Both the position numbers and the translations under genes were made by a program. From assembly GCA_051888775.1 (NCBI GenBank), contig JBJFCE010000032.1, positions 1 through 64,000 of the forward strand: a DNA stretch of 64,000 bases. Reading direction: 5' to 3'. Under the pieces are notes generated by a model. It searched no databases, was not told the DNA's origin, and worked only from the letters and a program-made list of their open reading frames with translations. Source of the DNA: JBJFCE01 sp051888775. GTDB lineage: Bacteria; Bacillota; Clostridia; Lachnospirales; Lachnospiraceae. Positions 26,172-34,858 of this stretch are shown piece after piece. Within the stretch, counting starts at the first letter, position 1. Each line of letters starts with the position of its first letter.

Positions 26172-26678
26172 ATGGGTGTTATGGATAGGTTTTTAAATGC
26201 GATGAAATTAAATCCTGATGAGGATGATTATGATGATGACTACGATATGGATGACGAAGTTGTCAACGAAAAACCTCAGCGAAATACAAACAGTTATCGT
26301 GACTATGACGATGATGAGGAATATGAAGAGAAGCCCAAGAAAGCACCTGCCAAAGTAACGCAGATGCGTCAGCCACGTAGAACAGTAGGAAACGGTATGG
26401 AAGTTTGCGTTATTAAACCAACCTCGGTTGAGGATTCCCGTGAAGTTACGGATACTTTGTTATCCAACAGAACAGTTGTGCTGAATCTGGAAGGTCTGGA
26501 TATGGATATTGCACAACGGATCATTGATTTTACATTTGGTTCCACATATGCGATCAAAGGTAATTTTCAGAAGATTTCTCAGTATATCTTTATTATTACG
26601 CCCGCAAGCGTTGACATTTCCGGTGATTTTCAGGAACTTTTAAGCGGTTCTTTTGATGCACCGATCCGCAATAAATAA
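26172..26678 (+). CDS. sepF: Cell division protein SepF
   Basis: FtsZ-associated ring protein that anchors and bundles filaments. The 168 residues begin with a short amphipathic membrane-binding helix (MGVMDRFLNAMKLN), then a very acidic D/Y/E-rich linker (about 16-65), and the SepF core with KPTSVEDSREVTDTLLSNRTVVLNLEG near residue 78. The ATG at 26172 has AAGGAGA 8 nt upstream; the 14-codon longer frame lacks an RBS. A sigma-A promoter lies just upstream, and an intrinsic terminator follows at 26738. Confidence 0.96.
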   Translation: MGVMDRFLNAMKLNPDEDDYDDDYDMDDEVVNEKPQRNTNSYRDYDDDEEYEEKPKKAPAKVTQMRQPRRTVGNGMEVCVIKPTSVEDSREVTDTLLSNRTVVLNLEGLDMDIAQRIIDFTFGSTYAIKGNFQKISQYIFIITPASVDISGDFQELLSGSFDAPIRNK

Positions 26679-26737
26679 TCGCTTACGGTTTGTGGGAAAA
26701 ATGCAGCCAGCAGTATCAAACAGTTTAGAAATGAGAG

Positions 26738-26771
26738 GAAGCTTCCCGCTTTTGTGGGGAGTTTCTTTTTT
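26738..26771 (+). terminator. Intrinsic terminator between sepF and aroB
   Basis: A 12-bp stem 26738-26749 with 26754-26765 (including three G-U pairs), a four-T loop, and a run of six or seven T immediately after. It lies only 25 bp before the aroB ATG, leaving no room for a separate aroB promoter downstream of it. Confidence 0.9.
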
Positions 26772-26795
26772 AGAAACGGAAAAAGGGAGCAAAAT

Positions 26796-27965
26796 ATGGG
26801 TACACAAAACACAGCATCAAAAATCTCGAAAGAAAAAAATGCAGAAGGAAACAGTACATCAGAAAGACTGAATGTATTACTGAATAAGAAGCCGGCTTAT
26901 GATATTGTATACAAAGAAGATTTCGGTTCACTGAAAGAAGAATTGATTCCTTTTGAACCGGAAAAGAAAAAATTTTGTATCGTAACGGACTCCAATGTCG
27001 GAGCGTTATATGCAAAACAAGTAAAAGAAGCGATTGAAGATTGCTGTGCTAAAGTAGATGTTTTTACATTTGATGCCGGTGAACAAAACAAAAATCTGGA
27101 CACGGTAAAAGAAATCTATCGATTCTTAATTGAACAGCATTATGACCGGAAAGATATGCTGATCGCACTGGGCGGTGGTGTTGTAGGAGATACCTGTGGC
27201 TATGCGGCAGCAACTTATCTGCGCGGTATTTCTTTTATTCAGGTTCCGACAACGCTGCTTGCCATGGTAGACAGTTCCATTGGCGGCAAGACCGGAGTTG
27301 ATTTTGAACAATATAAAAATATGATCGGTGCTTTTCATATGCCGAAGCTCGTCTATATGAATCTGTCCGTGTTAAAGGATCTGGATGAAAGGCAGTATTT
27401 TTCCGGCTTCGCAGAGGTTATGAAATCGGCACTGATCCGTGACGGCATCTACTATGAATGGCTGATCGAAAATCTCTATGAGATCTGTGATCGCGAGCTT
27501 TCGGTCGTAAAAGAAATGATCTATCGCTGCAATCTGATCAAAAAGAATGTGGTAGAGAAGGATCCGACCGAACAGGGAGAGCGTGCGCTTTTAAATCTTG
27601 GACATACACTTGGACATGCCATAGAAAAGTATAAAAACTTTTCCATGTTGCATGGAGAATGCGTTGCGCTCGGCTGTGTGGCAGCGGCTTATATCTCGTG
27701 GAAAAAAGAGCTTTTATCCATGGAAGAATACTATGAGATTCGTGATATGTTTGTTCCGTTCAATCTGCCGATCAGTATTGATGACATTGAACCTGAAAAG
27801 ATCGTCGAGCTTACCAAATCGGATAAAAAAATGGAGAGTGGGCATATCAAATTTATATTACTAAAGAAAATCGGTAAGGCATTTATCTCTACGGATGTTA
27901 CCGATGAAGAAATGCTTGCGGCAGTAAAGGAAATTTATTTTAGTGAAGAGGATGAACGTGCATGA
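26796..27965 (+). CDS. aroB: 3-dehydroquinate synthase
   Basis: Second enzyme of the shikimate pathway, using NAD+ and a metal to cyclise DAHP. The 389 residues contain ALGGGVVGDTCGYAA near residue 124, PTTLLAMVDSSIGGKTGVD near 150, NLGHTLGHAIE near 265 and MLHGECVALG near 285. The start at 26796 follows AAAAGGGAGC; the longer frame would begin inside the terminator hairpin. It overlaps lspA by 4 nt, so aroB-lspA-rluD form a coupled unit whose transcription must pass or regulate the terminator upstream. Confidence 0.95.
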   Translation: MGTQNTASKISKEKNAEGNSTSERLNVLLNKKPAYDIVYKEDFGSLKEELIPFEPEKKKFCIVTDSNVGALYAKQVKEAIEDCCAKVDVFTFDAGEQNKNLDTVKEIYRFLIEQHYDRKDMLIALGGGVVGDTCGYAAATYLRGISFIQVPTTLLAMVDSSIGGKTGVDFEQYKNMIGAFHMPKLVYMNLSVLKDLDERQYFSGFAEVMKSALIRDGIYYEWLIENLYEICDRELSVVKEMIYRCNLIKKNVVEKDPTEQGERALLNLGHTLGHAIEKYKNFSMLHGECVALGCVAAAYISWKKELLSMEEYYEIRDMFVPFNLPISIDDIEPEKIVELTKSDKKMESGHIKFILLKKIGKAFISTDVTDEEMLAAVKEIYFSEEDERA

Positions 27966-28510
27966 AAAACAGGAAAAAGTTTTTAATTGCCTTAGATGTG
28001 ATTTTGTTTGCGGTATTGATCATTTTTGACCAGCTTACCAAATACCTGGCGATCCATCATTTGAAAGACAGTTCTGACATTGTTGTCATACCAAATGTAT
28101 TCCGGCTTCATTATCTGGAAAACAGAGGCGCCGCATTCGGCATGTTACAGAACCAGAAGATTTTCTTTATCTTTATCGCATTTGTTATTCTGGCAGCCAT
28201 CTGCTATGTCATCTTTCGTATGCCGGACAAAAAAAAGTATACTGCTTTCCACATTTTACTGGCAGTAATTGCATCGGGAGCGGTAGGAAATATGATTGAC
28301 CGTTTTCGCTTTGACTATGTTGTGGACTTTTTCTATTTTGAATTGATCAACTTCCCGATCTTTAATGTTGCTGACATCTATGTCACATGTGCAACGATAT
28401 TGTTGGCTGTATTATTGTTATTCTTTTATAAAGAAGATGATCTGAAATTTTTAAGCATTCGTCCCAAGAAGTTTCGTGAAGTGAAAACGCAGGATGGAGA
28501 AAAAAAGTGA
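27962..28510 (+). CDS. lspA: Lipoprotein signal peptidase (signal peptidase II)
   Basis: Removes signal peptides from prolipoproteins in the membrane. The 182 residues have four hydrophobic segments and both catalytic aspartate motifs: GAVGNMIDRFRFDYVVDFF near residue 106 and FNVADIYVT near 134. It overlaps aroB and rluD by 4 nt each (ATGA and GTGA), a sign of translational coupling. Confidence 0.96.
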   Translation: MKNRKKFLIALDVILFAVLIIFDQLTKYLAIHHLKDSSDIVVIPNVFRLHYLENRGAAFGMLQNQKIFFIFIAFVILAAICYVIFRMPDKKKYTAFHILLAVIASGAVGNMIDRFRFDYVVDFFYFELINFPIFNVADIYVTCATILLAVLLLFFYKEDDLKFLSIRPKKFREVKTQDGEKK

Positions 28511-29421
28511 GAGAAGATTATATCAGCTTCCTGATTACGGATGAACTAGAAGGAGAGCGGATTGATAAGTGCCTGACAGGGCTAATTGATTTTATGTCCA
28601 GATCAGGAATTCAAAAGCGCATTAAAGAAAAGCTTGTATTCGTAGGAAATACACCGGTCAAGTCAAGCTATCTCGTAAAAAGCGGTGATGAGATCCGCCT
28701 TCCGGTTCCCGAAAATGAAGAGCCGGATATTCCGGCCGAAAATATCCCGCTTGATATTTTGTATGAGGATAACGATCTGCTGATTGTAAATAAACCGAAA
28801 GGCATGGTTGTTCATCCGGCTGCCGGGCATTATAGCGGGACACTCGTCAATGCGGTGATGTATCACTGTAAGGATAGTTTATCCGGTATTAACGGGGTAT
28901 TGCGTCCGGGAATTGTACATCGCATTGATAAGGATACAACAGGTTCTGTCGTCATCTGCAAAAACGATAAGGCACATCTTTCGGTTGCAGAACAGTTAAA
29001 AGAACACAGTATCAACCGAGTCTATCGTGCAATCTGCCATGGAGTTCCCGACAAAGAGGAAGGGACAATTGAGGGCATGATCGGTCGTGATCCGAAAGAT
29101 CGCAAAAAAATGGCAGTTGTCATGCAGGGTGGCAAGCATGCTGTCACACATTATAGGGTATTACAACGCTTTCGGGACTATGCATATATCGAATGCCGTC
29201 TGGAGACCGGTCGGACACATCAGATTAGAGTCCATATGGCCAGTATCGGTCATCCGCTTCTCGGTGATACCGTATACAGTAATCGGAAATCACCTTTTCA
29301 TCTGGAGGGACAGACGCTTCATGCCGCCGTTATTGGTCTGGTTCATCCTACAACAAACGTATATTTAGAAGTTGAGGCACCTCTTCCCGACTATTTCAGA
29401 CATCTGCTTGAAAAACTCTAA
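28507..29421 (+). CDS. Pseudouridine synthase, RluA/RluD family
   Basis: Isomerises uridine in rRNA. The 304 residues show an N-terminal S4 RNA-binding domain (RIDKCLTGLIDFMSRSGIQKRI near residue 18) and the catalytic domain with NKPKGMVVHPA near 97 and the catalytic aspartate in HRIDKDTTG near 140. The C-terminal RTHQIRVHMASIGHPLLGD is typical of RluD/YlyB. The lspA-rluD order matches the Bacillus lspA-ylyB arrangement. The start is GTG at 28507, overlapping lspA. Confidence 0.93.
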   Translation: MREDYISFLITDELEGERIDKCLTGLIDFMSRSGIQKRIKEKLVFVGNTPVKSSYLVKSGDEIRLPVPENEEPDIPAENIPLDILYEDNDLLIVNKPKGMVVHPAAGHYSGTLVNAVMYHCKDSLSGINGVLRPGIVHRIDKDTTGSVVICKNDKAHLSVAEQLKEHSINRVYRAICHGVPDKEEGTIEGMIGRDPKDRKKMAVVMQGGKHAVTHYRVLQRFRDYAYIECRLETGRTHQIRVHMASIGHPLLGDTVYSNRKSPFHLEGQTLHAAVIGLVHPTTNVYLEVEAPLPDYFRHLLEKL

Positions 29422-29450
29422 AAAAACTCTAAAAAAAATGTAAAATTCTG

Positions 29451-29479
29451 TTGAATTTAGTGCTTCTCTGTGCTAAAGT
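29451..29479 (+). promoter_or_regulatory. Candidate promoter of the cstA unit
   Basis: TTGAAT at 29451-29456 and TAAAGT at 29474-29479 are spaced by 17 bp, with TATACAT just after. The match to consensus is moderate. It would give a leader of about 80 nt before the first gene. Confidence 0.5.
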
Positions 29480-29516
29480 ATACATGATTAAGTACTAGAG
29501 ATAATTTTACTCAGCT

Positions 29517-29570
29517 CGGATACGAAGGGGTATCCAAAGATGCCCTCCGTTTATGCAGAGGGGCTTTTTA
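29517..29570 (+). promoter_or_regulatory. Structured leader with Shine-Dalgarno-sequestering hairpin
   Basis: Two hairpins are seen. The first is GGATAC paired with GTATCC around a GAAGGG loop (about 29518-29535). The second, 29542-29564, pairs GCCC with GGGC and TC with GA, and its 3' strand GAGGGGC is the Shine-Dalgarno of the gene starting at 29570. Five T residues follow directly, so the same hairpin could act as a terminator. It resembles no riboswitch aptamer that I can name. Confidence 0.6.
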
Positions 29571-30097
29571 TGTTAAGAGAAGATGCGTTAGAGCGAATCA
29601 GAAGAGCATACGGATACGATTACGATATTGATAAAACAGAAATGGAAAACCGCACTCCGACACAACTTCCCATTGCTATGACTGCAGCATTCCATGCACA
29701 GAATGCTAAGTATGTATTATCCAAAAAGGCTGTTTTATGGGATGCCGGATGCCATGAATATATGTATGTATTTAATATGCCTCAGTTGACGGAAACATTG
29801 GCAACGCAGTGTATTGTTTATGCTTATGAAGAAGGAATGAAGCTTATAAAGCCGGAGAAGGGGCATATGTGCAGCTATATCAGTGCACTTTTTGTGTGCG
29901 ATACATGCGACAAAGCGGCAGAAAAGATTATTAAGAAAAGCCGCTATTACAAAAGTTTTCAATTTTCTCTGTACGGGTGGATGGATTTTCATGCTGCTGC
30001 AGTAGTGGTGGAACAAGAACGGACTATTACGAACAGAAGCGGAAGATGTATGGAGAAAATCATGAAAAATATACTTTTTAAGAAAAAAAGAAAGTGA
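29570..30097 (+). CDS. Conserved-looking unknown protein upstream of cstA
   Basis: A 175-residue soluble protein not recognised. It begins MLREDALERIRRAYGYDYDI and has a cysteine-containing centre (WDAGCHEYMYVFNM, LATQCIVYAYEEGMKLI, MCSYISALFVCDTCD), then a basic tail KNILFKKKRK. No signal peptide or membrane segment is visible. The ATG at 29570 uses the GAGGGG in the leader hairpin; a 10-codon longer frame would begin inside that hairpin. It lies 14 nt before cstA, so it is probably cotranscribed with it and may serve the transporter. Nothing in the sequence proves that. Confidence 0.7.
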   Translation: MLREDALERIRRAYGYDYDIDKTEMENRTPTQLPIAMTAAFHAQNAKYVLSKKAVLWDAGCHEYMYVFNMPQLTETLATQCIVYAYEEGMKLIKPEKGHMCSYISALFVCDTCDKAAEKIIKKSRYYKSFQFSLYGWMDFHAAAVVVEQERTITNRSGRCMEKIMKNILFKKKRK

Positions 30098-30111
30098 GGG
30101 AGTAGTTTCAA

Positions 30112-31839
30112 ATGAACACATTATTACTCTTGGTAATCTGCATTGCCGTTCTTGCATGTGGTTACATTTTCTATGGCAAGTACCTCTGCAAACAATGGGG
30201 TGTAGGAGAAGGGAATAAGCAGACACCGGCTCATGAACTGGAAGACGGTATTGATTATTGCCCTGCAAAAGCACCTGTGCTGATGGGACATCATTTTTCA
30301 TCTATTGCCGGTGCCGGTCCTATTACCGGACCTATCAACGCCGCATTATTTGGTTGGGTTCCTGTAGTTTTATGGGTATTAATCGGAGGAATTTTCTTCG
30401 GTGGCGTTCATGACTTTGGTGCATTATTCGCATCTATCCGTAATAAAGGTCAGTCCATCGGCGAGATCATTTCTGCTAATATGAGCCGTCGTGCAAAGAG
30501 ATTATTTATTACCTTTGCATATCTGACTCTGATTTTGGTTGTAGCAGCATTTGCTTCTATCGTTGCAGGTACTTTTGGTGCAAAGGTTGGAGAAAGCGGA
30601 GCTATTGATAAAGCAGCAAGTGCAACACAGGCTTCTGTTGCAATGGTTTCTTTATTATTTATTGTAATTGCAATTATTTTTGGCTTTTGTGTATATCGCC
30701 GTAATACACCGATGCTTATTTCCACTGTTTTAGGTGTTGTAGCGATTGCAATTTGTATGGCAATCGGTATGAATTTCCATCCGATTTATCTTACAGCAAA
30801 AACATGGATGATTATCGTTGGTATTTATATTGCAATTGCATCTGTTACTCCGGTATGGATTTTATTACAGCCGCGTGATTATTTAAGTTCATTCTTACTT
30901 TATGCAATGCTTGCAATCGCAATTATCGGTATTGTAGGAGCACATCCGAATATTGATTCTGCAAACTTCCCTGCATTCAGTGGCTTTGCAGTTACTACCA
31001 CAAGTGGTGCCACACAGTATCTGTTCCCTGTATTGTTTACAACAGTTGCCTGTGGTGCTATTTCCGGTTTCCATTCACTTGTATCATCCGGAACAACCTC
31101 AAAGCAGTTGGATAAAGAATCTGATGCAAAACCGATCGCATACGGCGGAATGTTACTGGAATGTGTATTGGCAATCATCACTATCTGTGCAATTGCTTAT
31201 GCACGTCAGATCGGTCACACCAGTGGTGCAACGGATATTTTTGCCGGCGGTATTGCCGGAATGGTAGCTGCAATTCCCGGATTAAAGGGACTTGAGAATG
31301 TTCTGTACACATTACTTGTTTTAACATATTCCGCATTCTGCTTGACTTCTCTGGATACAGCAACACGTCTTGCACGTTTTATGTTCCAGGAGTTCTGGCT
31401 TGAGCCGGGCGAAACTGCAAAAGATGTAAAACAGGGTTGGAAGAAGGTGCTTGTTAATCCTTACTTTGCGACTATTCTGACTGTAATTCTCGGCGTACTT
31501 CTCGGTCTGAATGGCTATGAGAAGATCTGGGGGCTTTTCGGAGCTGCAAACCAGTTACTTGCAGGTTTAGGTCTGTTAGCCGTTGCTACTTGGCTTGCTA
31601 ATGCAGGAAAGAACAATAAGATGTTCTTACTTCCGATGGCATTCATGATGATTGTTACAATCTGCTCACTGGGTCTTACAATTATCAACCAGGTAAAAGT
31701 ACTTACTAACGGAACTCCTGACTGGGGTACTTATGCTCAGATTATTCTTGCAGGATTGTTAATACTGCTTGCAATTGTTCTTGTTATCGAAGGCATTCAG
31801 ACACTCTTTGGCAAAAAGAAAAAAGCAGATGTAGCATAA
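30112..31839 (+). CDS. cstA: Carbon starvation protein CstA family transporter
   Basis: A 575-residue integral membrane protein with about 16 hydrophobic segments. Family hallmarks are the N-terminal CGYIFYGKYL, the motif MGHHFSSIAGAGPITGP near residue 58, and GGVHDFGALFASIRNKG near 97. Characterised relatives take up peptides or pyruvate; the substrate here cannot be told from sequence. AGTGAGGGAG precedes the ATG by 8 nt. The gene is followed by a strong terminator at 31881, so the unit is the unknown gene plus cstA. Confidence 0.94.
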   Translation: MNTLLLLVICIAVLACGYIFYGKYLCKQWGVGEGNKQTPAHELEDGIDYCPAKAPVLMGHHFSSIAGAGPITGPINAALFGWVPVVLWVLIGGIFFGGVHDFGALFASIRNKGQSIGEIISANMSRRAKRLFITFAYLTLILVVAAFASIVAGTFGAKVGESGAIDKAASATQASVAMVSLLFIVIAIIFGFCVYRRNTPMLISTVLGVVAIAICMAIGMNFHPIYLTAKTWMIIVGIYIAIASVTPVWILLQPRDYLSSFLLYAMLAIAIIGIVGAHPNIDSANFPAFSGFAVTTTSGATQYLFPVLFTTVACGAISGFHSLVSSGTTSKQLDKESDAKPIAYGGMLLECVLAIITICAIAYARQIGHTSGATDIFAGGIAGMVAAIPGLKGLENVLYTLLVLTYSAFCLTSLDTATRLARFMFQEFWLEPGETAKDVKQGWKKVLVNPYFATILTVILGVLLGLNGYEKIWGLFGAANQLLAGLGLLAVATWLANAGKNNKMFLLPMAFMMIVTICSLGLTIINQVKVLTNGTPDWGTYAQIILAGLLILLAIVLVIEGIQTLFGKKKKADVA

Positions 31840-31880
31840 TAACAATCGGATACAAAATATTGTAAAAGGAAGAAATTGGA

Positions 31881-31910
31881 AAGAGGAATCCCGCAGGATT
31901 CCTCTTTTTT
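31881..31910 (+). terminator. Intrinsic terminator after cstA
   Basis: A perfect stem 31881-31891 with 31896-31906 (GAGGAATCC with GGATTCCTC), a CGCA loop and a continuous T-tract. It closes the cstA unit. Confidence 0.95.
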
Positions 31911-31913
31911 GTG

Positions 31914-31942
31914 TTGCCCGATATTCCCTTGTGGAGTATAAT
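31914..31942 (+). promoter_or_regulatory. Sigma-A promoter for the cytidylate-kinase-like gene
   Basis: TTGCCC at 31914-31919 and a perfect TATAAT at 31937-31942 are spaced by 17 bp. A small hairpin (ATGCGG with CCGCAT, about 31956-31977) lies in the short leader. Confidence 0.75.
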
Positions 31943-32004
31943 AAAAGTAGATTTTATGCGGCTATTTGGGACCGCATGCCATCATACATAAAGGGGTGAA
32001 GCCT

Positions 32005-32628
32005 ATGGAAACAATTATCACAATCGGCAGACAGTTCGGATCCGGCGGTCACGAAATCGGACAGAAGCTGGCTGACTATTTTCAGATTAAGTATTATGAT
32101 AAGGAACTTCTTTCAAGAGCAGCAAAAGAAAGCGGATATTGCGAAGAAATGTTAAAGAACAATGATGAGCGCCCGACCAATTCTTTCTTATATAATCTGG
32201 TTATGGACACCTATTCTTTCGGATATAATGCATCTTCTTTTGTAGATATGCCAATCAGTCACAAGGTCTTTTTGGCACAGTTTGACACGATCAAAAAAAT
32301 TGCCGATGAGGGTCCATGCGTAATTGTCGGCAGATGTGCGGACTATGCTCTTTCCGATTACAAAAATTGCCTGAATATCTTTATTCATGCGGATGAGAAT
32401 GCCAAAATCAAACGTATCATGGAGCGCTTTGATGTAAATGAGTCAAAAGCAAAGGATATGATGATCAAAAAAGATAAACAGCGTCAAAGCTATTATAATT
32501 ATTATTCTTCCAAAAAATGGGGACGTGCGGACAGTTATGATCTGACAGTAAACAGTTCCAAGCTCGGCATTGACGGTACTGTAAAACTGATCGTACAGTA
32601 TGTTGAAGATTTCGAGAAAAACAGATAG
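32005..32628 (+). CDS. Cytidylate kinase-like family protein
   Basis: A 207-residue P-loop-like kinase. It begins ETIITIGRQFGSGGHEIGQKLA, a GRxxGSGG variant of the Walker A loop that marks the cytidylate kinase-like family (PF13189) rather than housekeeping Cmk. YDKELLSRAAKESG near residue 33 and VIVGRCADYAL near 104 also fit. The substrate is not known for this family. The ATG at 32005 has AAGGGG 9 nt upstream; the longer frame from a TTG at 31966 lacks an RBS. It has its own promoter and stands between two terminator- or leader-bounded units. Confidence 0.85.
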   Translation: METIITIGRQFGSGGHEIGQKLADYFQIKYYDKELLSRAAKESGYCEEMLKNNDERPTNSFLYNLVMDTYSFGYNASSFVDMPISHKVFLAQFDTIKKIADEGPCVIVGRCADYALSDYKNCLNIFIHADENAKIKRIMERFDVNESKAKDMMIKKDKQRQSYYNYYSSKKWGRADSYDLTVNSSKLGIDGTVKLIVQYVEDFEKNR

Positions 32629-32690
32629 GAAGAAAAGAGATTTACCTGAAGCCGGTGAACACAAAAAATACAAAAGTACGGAGAAATTGC

Positions 32691-34652
32691 ATGAAATACA
32701 ATACAGTACAAAAAGCTCAGCAAGAAGGCAGTATACATAGAAAATTCATTAGAAGCTTAAATCGCTGCATGGCACTTCTATGTGCAGTGACAATACTTTT
32801 TACATCGGATATCGCAGCAGAGGCAAAAGATGCCTCTACCGCAATCCGGATCGGAATTGATGTGTCCAGATATCAGGGTAATATTGACTGGAACAGTGTA
32901 TTTGCAAGCGGTATACGGTACACTTTTATACGTGTCGGCTCGACAAGATACGGTCTTGATTCTAAATTCGATCAGAATATGCGTGCTGCGAATGCAGCAG
33001 GAGTGCAGACCGGCGTCTATCTGTATTCCTATGCTAAAAATGCTCAGGAAGCGGCTGCCGAAGCAATGTTTGTATTAAGTGCGATTTCCAATTATACGGT
33101 CAGTATGCCGGTTGTAATAGATATTGAAGACAGTTCACAGGAAAATCTGTCTGCGCAGACACTTTCCGAAATTGCTAATACCTTCTGTGCAGTAATCGAA
33201 AATGCCGGATATTACCCGATGGTATATGCAAACAAATACTGGTTTACCAAAAAGATCGGACCGGTTGCCTATGATAAGTGGGTTGCACAATACAATACTT
33301 CCTGTGCGATAGAGGATGCTGCCTTCTGGCAGGCTTCCTGTACCGGAGCCATCCCCGGAATCACCGGAGCAGTAGATATTGATTACCAATACAAAGATCT
33401 GTCCTCCAGCATTATTGCCAATGGCTTTTTATACCGAAAAGGGTTTTATTACTTCTATGAAAATTATAAAATGAAGGTCAATTCACTTGTTAATTTCAAT
33501 GGTGGTGTTTATTATGTAGACAGCTTCGGAAGACGAGTGAGCGGTTTTCTGGCGCTTGGCGGCAGTATGTATTACTTTAATCAGGATGGTCTGATGCTGA
33601 CCGGATGGCAAACGCTCGGCGGAAATACTTATTATTTCGGAACGGACGGTAAAATGTCGATCGGTTTGACGAAGATCGGAGACCAGACATTTATGTTTGA
33701 TACCAACGGTTGTATGTATCGCGGCTGGCTCTCTGCAGACCATCTGTATTATTTCTATGAAGACGGACATATGGCAACGGGATTTTCTGCAATCGGTCCC
33801 GATTATTATTACTTTGACCAGAACGGATATGTACAGATCGGCTGGCAGACAATCAATGATAGCAGATACTATTTTAACCCGATCGGAGCGAAGCTGACCT
33901 ACGGCTGGATCAATGACGGAACAGGAATGTATTATGCCGATTCCACAGGCAGAATGCAGACCGGGTTGATCTCGGTTGACGGCGCCATGTATGATATGGG
34001 AACAGACGGAAAAATGCTGTTTGGCTGGCAACAGTTAAACGGTGCGGATTATTATTTTGATCCGGCATCCGGCAAGATGATGACCGGATGGGTCAATATC
34101 GGAGCGGATACCTATTACTTTGATCCGGCATCCGGTATCAAGCAGACGGAATGGCTTGTGCTTGAAAATGATATCTATTATCTTGGAACTGACGGAAAAC
34201 GTGTAATCGGCATGCAGAATATTGGTGGTGTAAACTATTTCTTCAATGCGGAAGGCAAACGTCAGACCGGTTTTGAGACCGACGGCTTGGCAATATATTA
34301 TTTTGATCCCGCAACCGCAGCACAGGTAAAGGGCTGGGTTACTGCTGATGGCAGTTTATATTTTATGGATATGGAAACCGGTGCCATGACGGTCGGAGCA
34401 GTCACAATCGGTGCAAATGAATATTTCTTCGATGCAAGCGGTAAGATGCAGACCGGCTTTGTCGCAGTAGGAGATTCCTTATATTATTACAATCCTGCTG
34501 ACGGCGCAAAAATGTACGGTATCATTACAGACGGCACATATAACTATTATATGGATCCGCAAGACGGTCACATGATCATTAATACAGTACTGGCAATCGG
34601 AGAGAATATCATACAGATCGATGAACTTGGTCATGTAACAATCGTACAGTAA
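32691..34652 (+). CDS. Secreted GH25 lysozyme with cell-wall-binding repeats
   Basis: A 653-residue muramidase-type protein. The signal peptide is at residues about 20-45 (CMALLCAVTILFTSDIAAEA). The GH25 domain starts IGIDVSRYQGNIDWN near residue 50 and contains VVIDIEDSS, with the expected acidic pair, near 142, and ends with DIDYQY near 232. From about 245 to the end run about 18 repeats of 20-22 residues with the pattern YYF..DG.M.TGW, the choline/glucan-binding type of wall anchor. GGAG 7 nt upstream supports the ATG at 32691 over a GTG at 32655. It may be an autolysin; target wall ligand unknown. Confidence 0.92.
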   Translation: MKYNTVQKAQQEGSIHRKFIRSLNRCMALLCAVTILFTSDIAAEAKDASTAIRIGIDVSRYQGNIDWNSVFASGIRYTFIRVGSTRYGLDSKFDQNMRAANAAGVQTGVYLYSYAKNAQEAAAEAMFVLSAISNYTVSMPVVIDIEDSSQENLSAQTLSEIANTFCAVIENAGYYPMVYANKYWFTKKIGPVAYDKWVAQYNTSCAIEDAAFWQASCTGAIPGITGAVDIDYQYKDLSSSIIANGFLYRKGFYYFYENYKMKVNSLVNFNGGVYYVDSFGRRVSGFLALGGSMYYFNQDGLMLTGWQTLGGNTYYFGTDGKMSIGLTKIGDQTFMFDTNGCMYRGWLSADHLYYFYEDGHMATGFSAIGPDYYYFDQNGYVQIGWQTINDSRYYFNPIGAKLTYGWINDGTGMYYADSTGRMQTGLISVDGAMYDMGTDGKMLFGWQQLNGADYYFDPASGKMMTGWVNIGADTYYFDPASGIKQTEWLVLENDIYYLGTDGKRVIGMQNIGGVNYFFNAEGKRQTGFETDGLAIYYFDPATAAQVKGWVTADGSLYFMDMETGAMTVGAVTIGANEYFFDASGKMQTGFVAVGDSLYYYNPADGAKMYGIITDGTYNYYMDPQDGHMIINTVLAIGENIIQIDELGHVTIVQ

Positions 34653-34702
34653 ATAAGTCTTAAAAATTTGGAAATATGTCTTATAAAATTTTGGAATAAT
34701 GG

Positions 34703-34731
34703 TTGACAAAATAAAATATGATTGTTATTAT
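34703..34731 (+). promoter_or_regulatory. Sigma-A promoter of the rplU operon
   Basis: TTGACA at 34703-34708 and TATTAT at 34726-34731 are spaced by 17 bp. The transcript would carry a leader of about 120 nt before rplU. Confidence 0.88.
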
Positions 34732-34739
34732 ATATGAGT

Positions 34740-34858
34740 ATGCCGCGTAACGAGGTTTTAAGATGATGCCCAAAAACAATTTGTTTATAAAAGAAGGGCT
34801 CAGCACCAAAGTTAGCGAGTAAAACCGAATATTCGGTTAGATATAGGAGGTGTTCCCT
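34740..34858 (+). promoter_or_regulatory. Structured leader of rplU, candidate L21 autoregulatory leader
   Basis: The leader contains a hairpin closed by GCCC and GGGC around 34768-34799 and a perfect 16-nt palindrome, AACCGAAT followed by ATTCGGTT (34823-34838), just before the AGGAGG of rplU. Position and length fit the known Firmicutes L21 leader family, in which the ribosomal protein is thought to regulate its own operon. I have not aligned it to that family, so this is a positional inference. Confidence 0.55.

Noticed and set aside
34823..34838. Perfect 16-nt palindrome as a repressor operator for rplU
   Set aside because: It lies in the transcribed leader just before the ribosome binding site, where an RNA hairpin in an autoregulatory leader is a simpler explanation.
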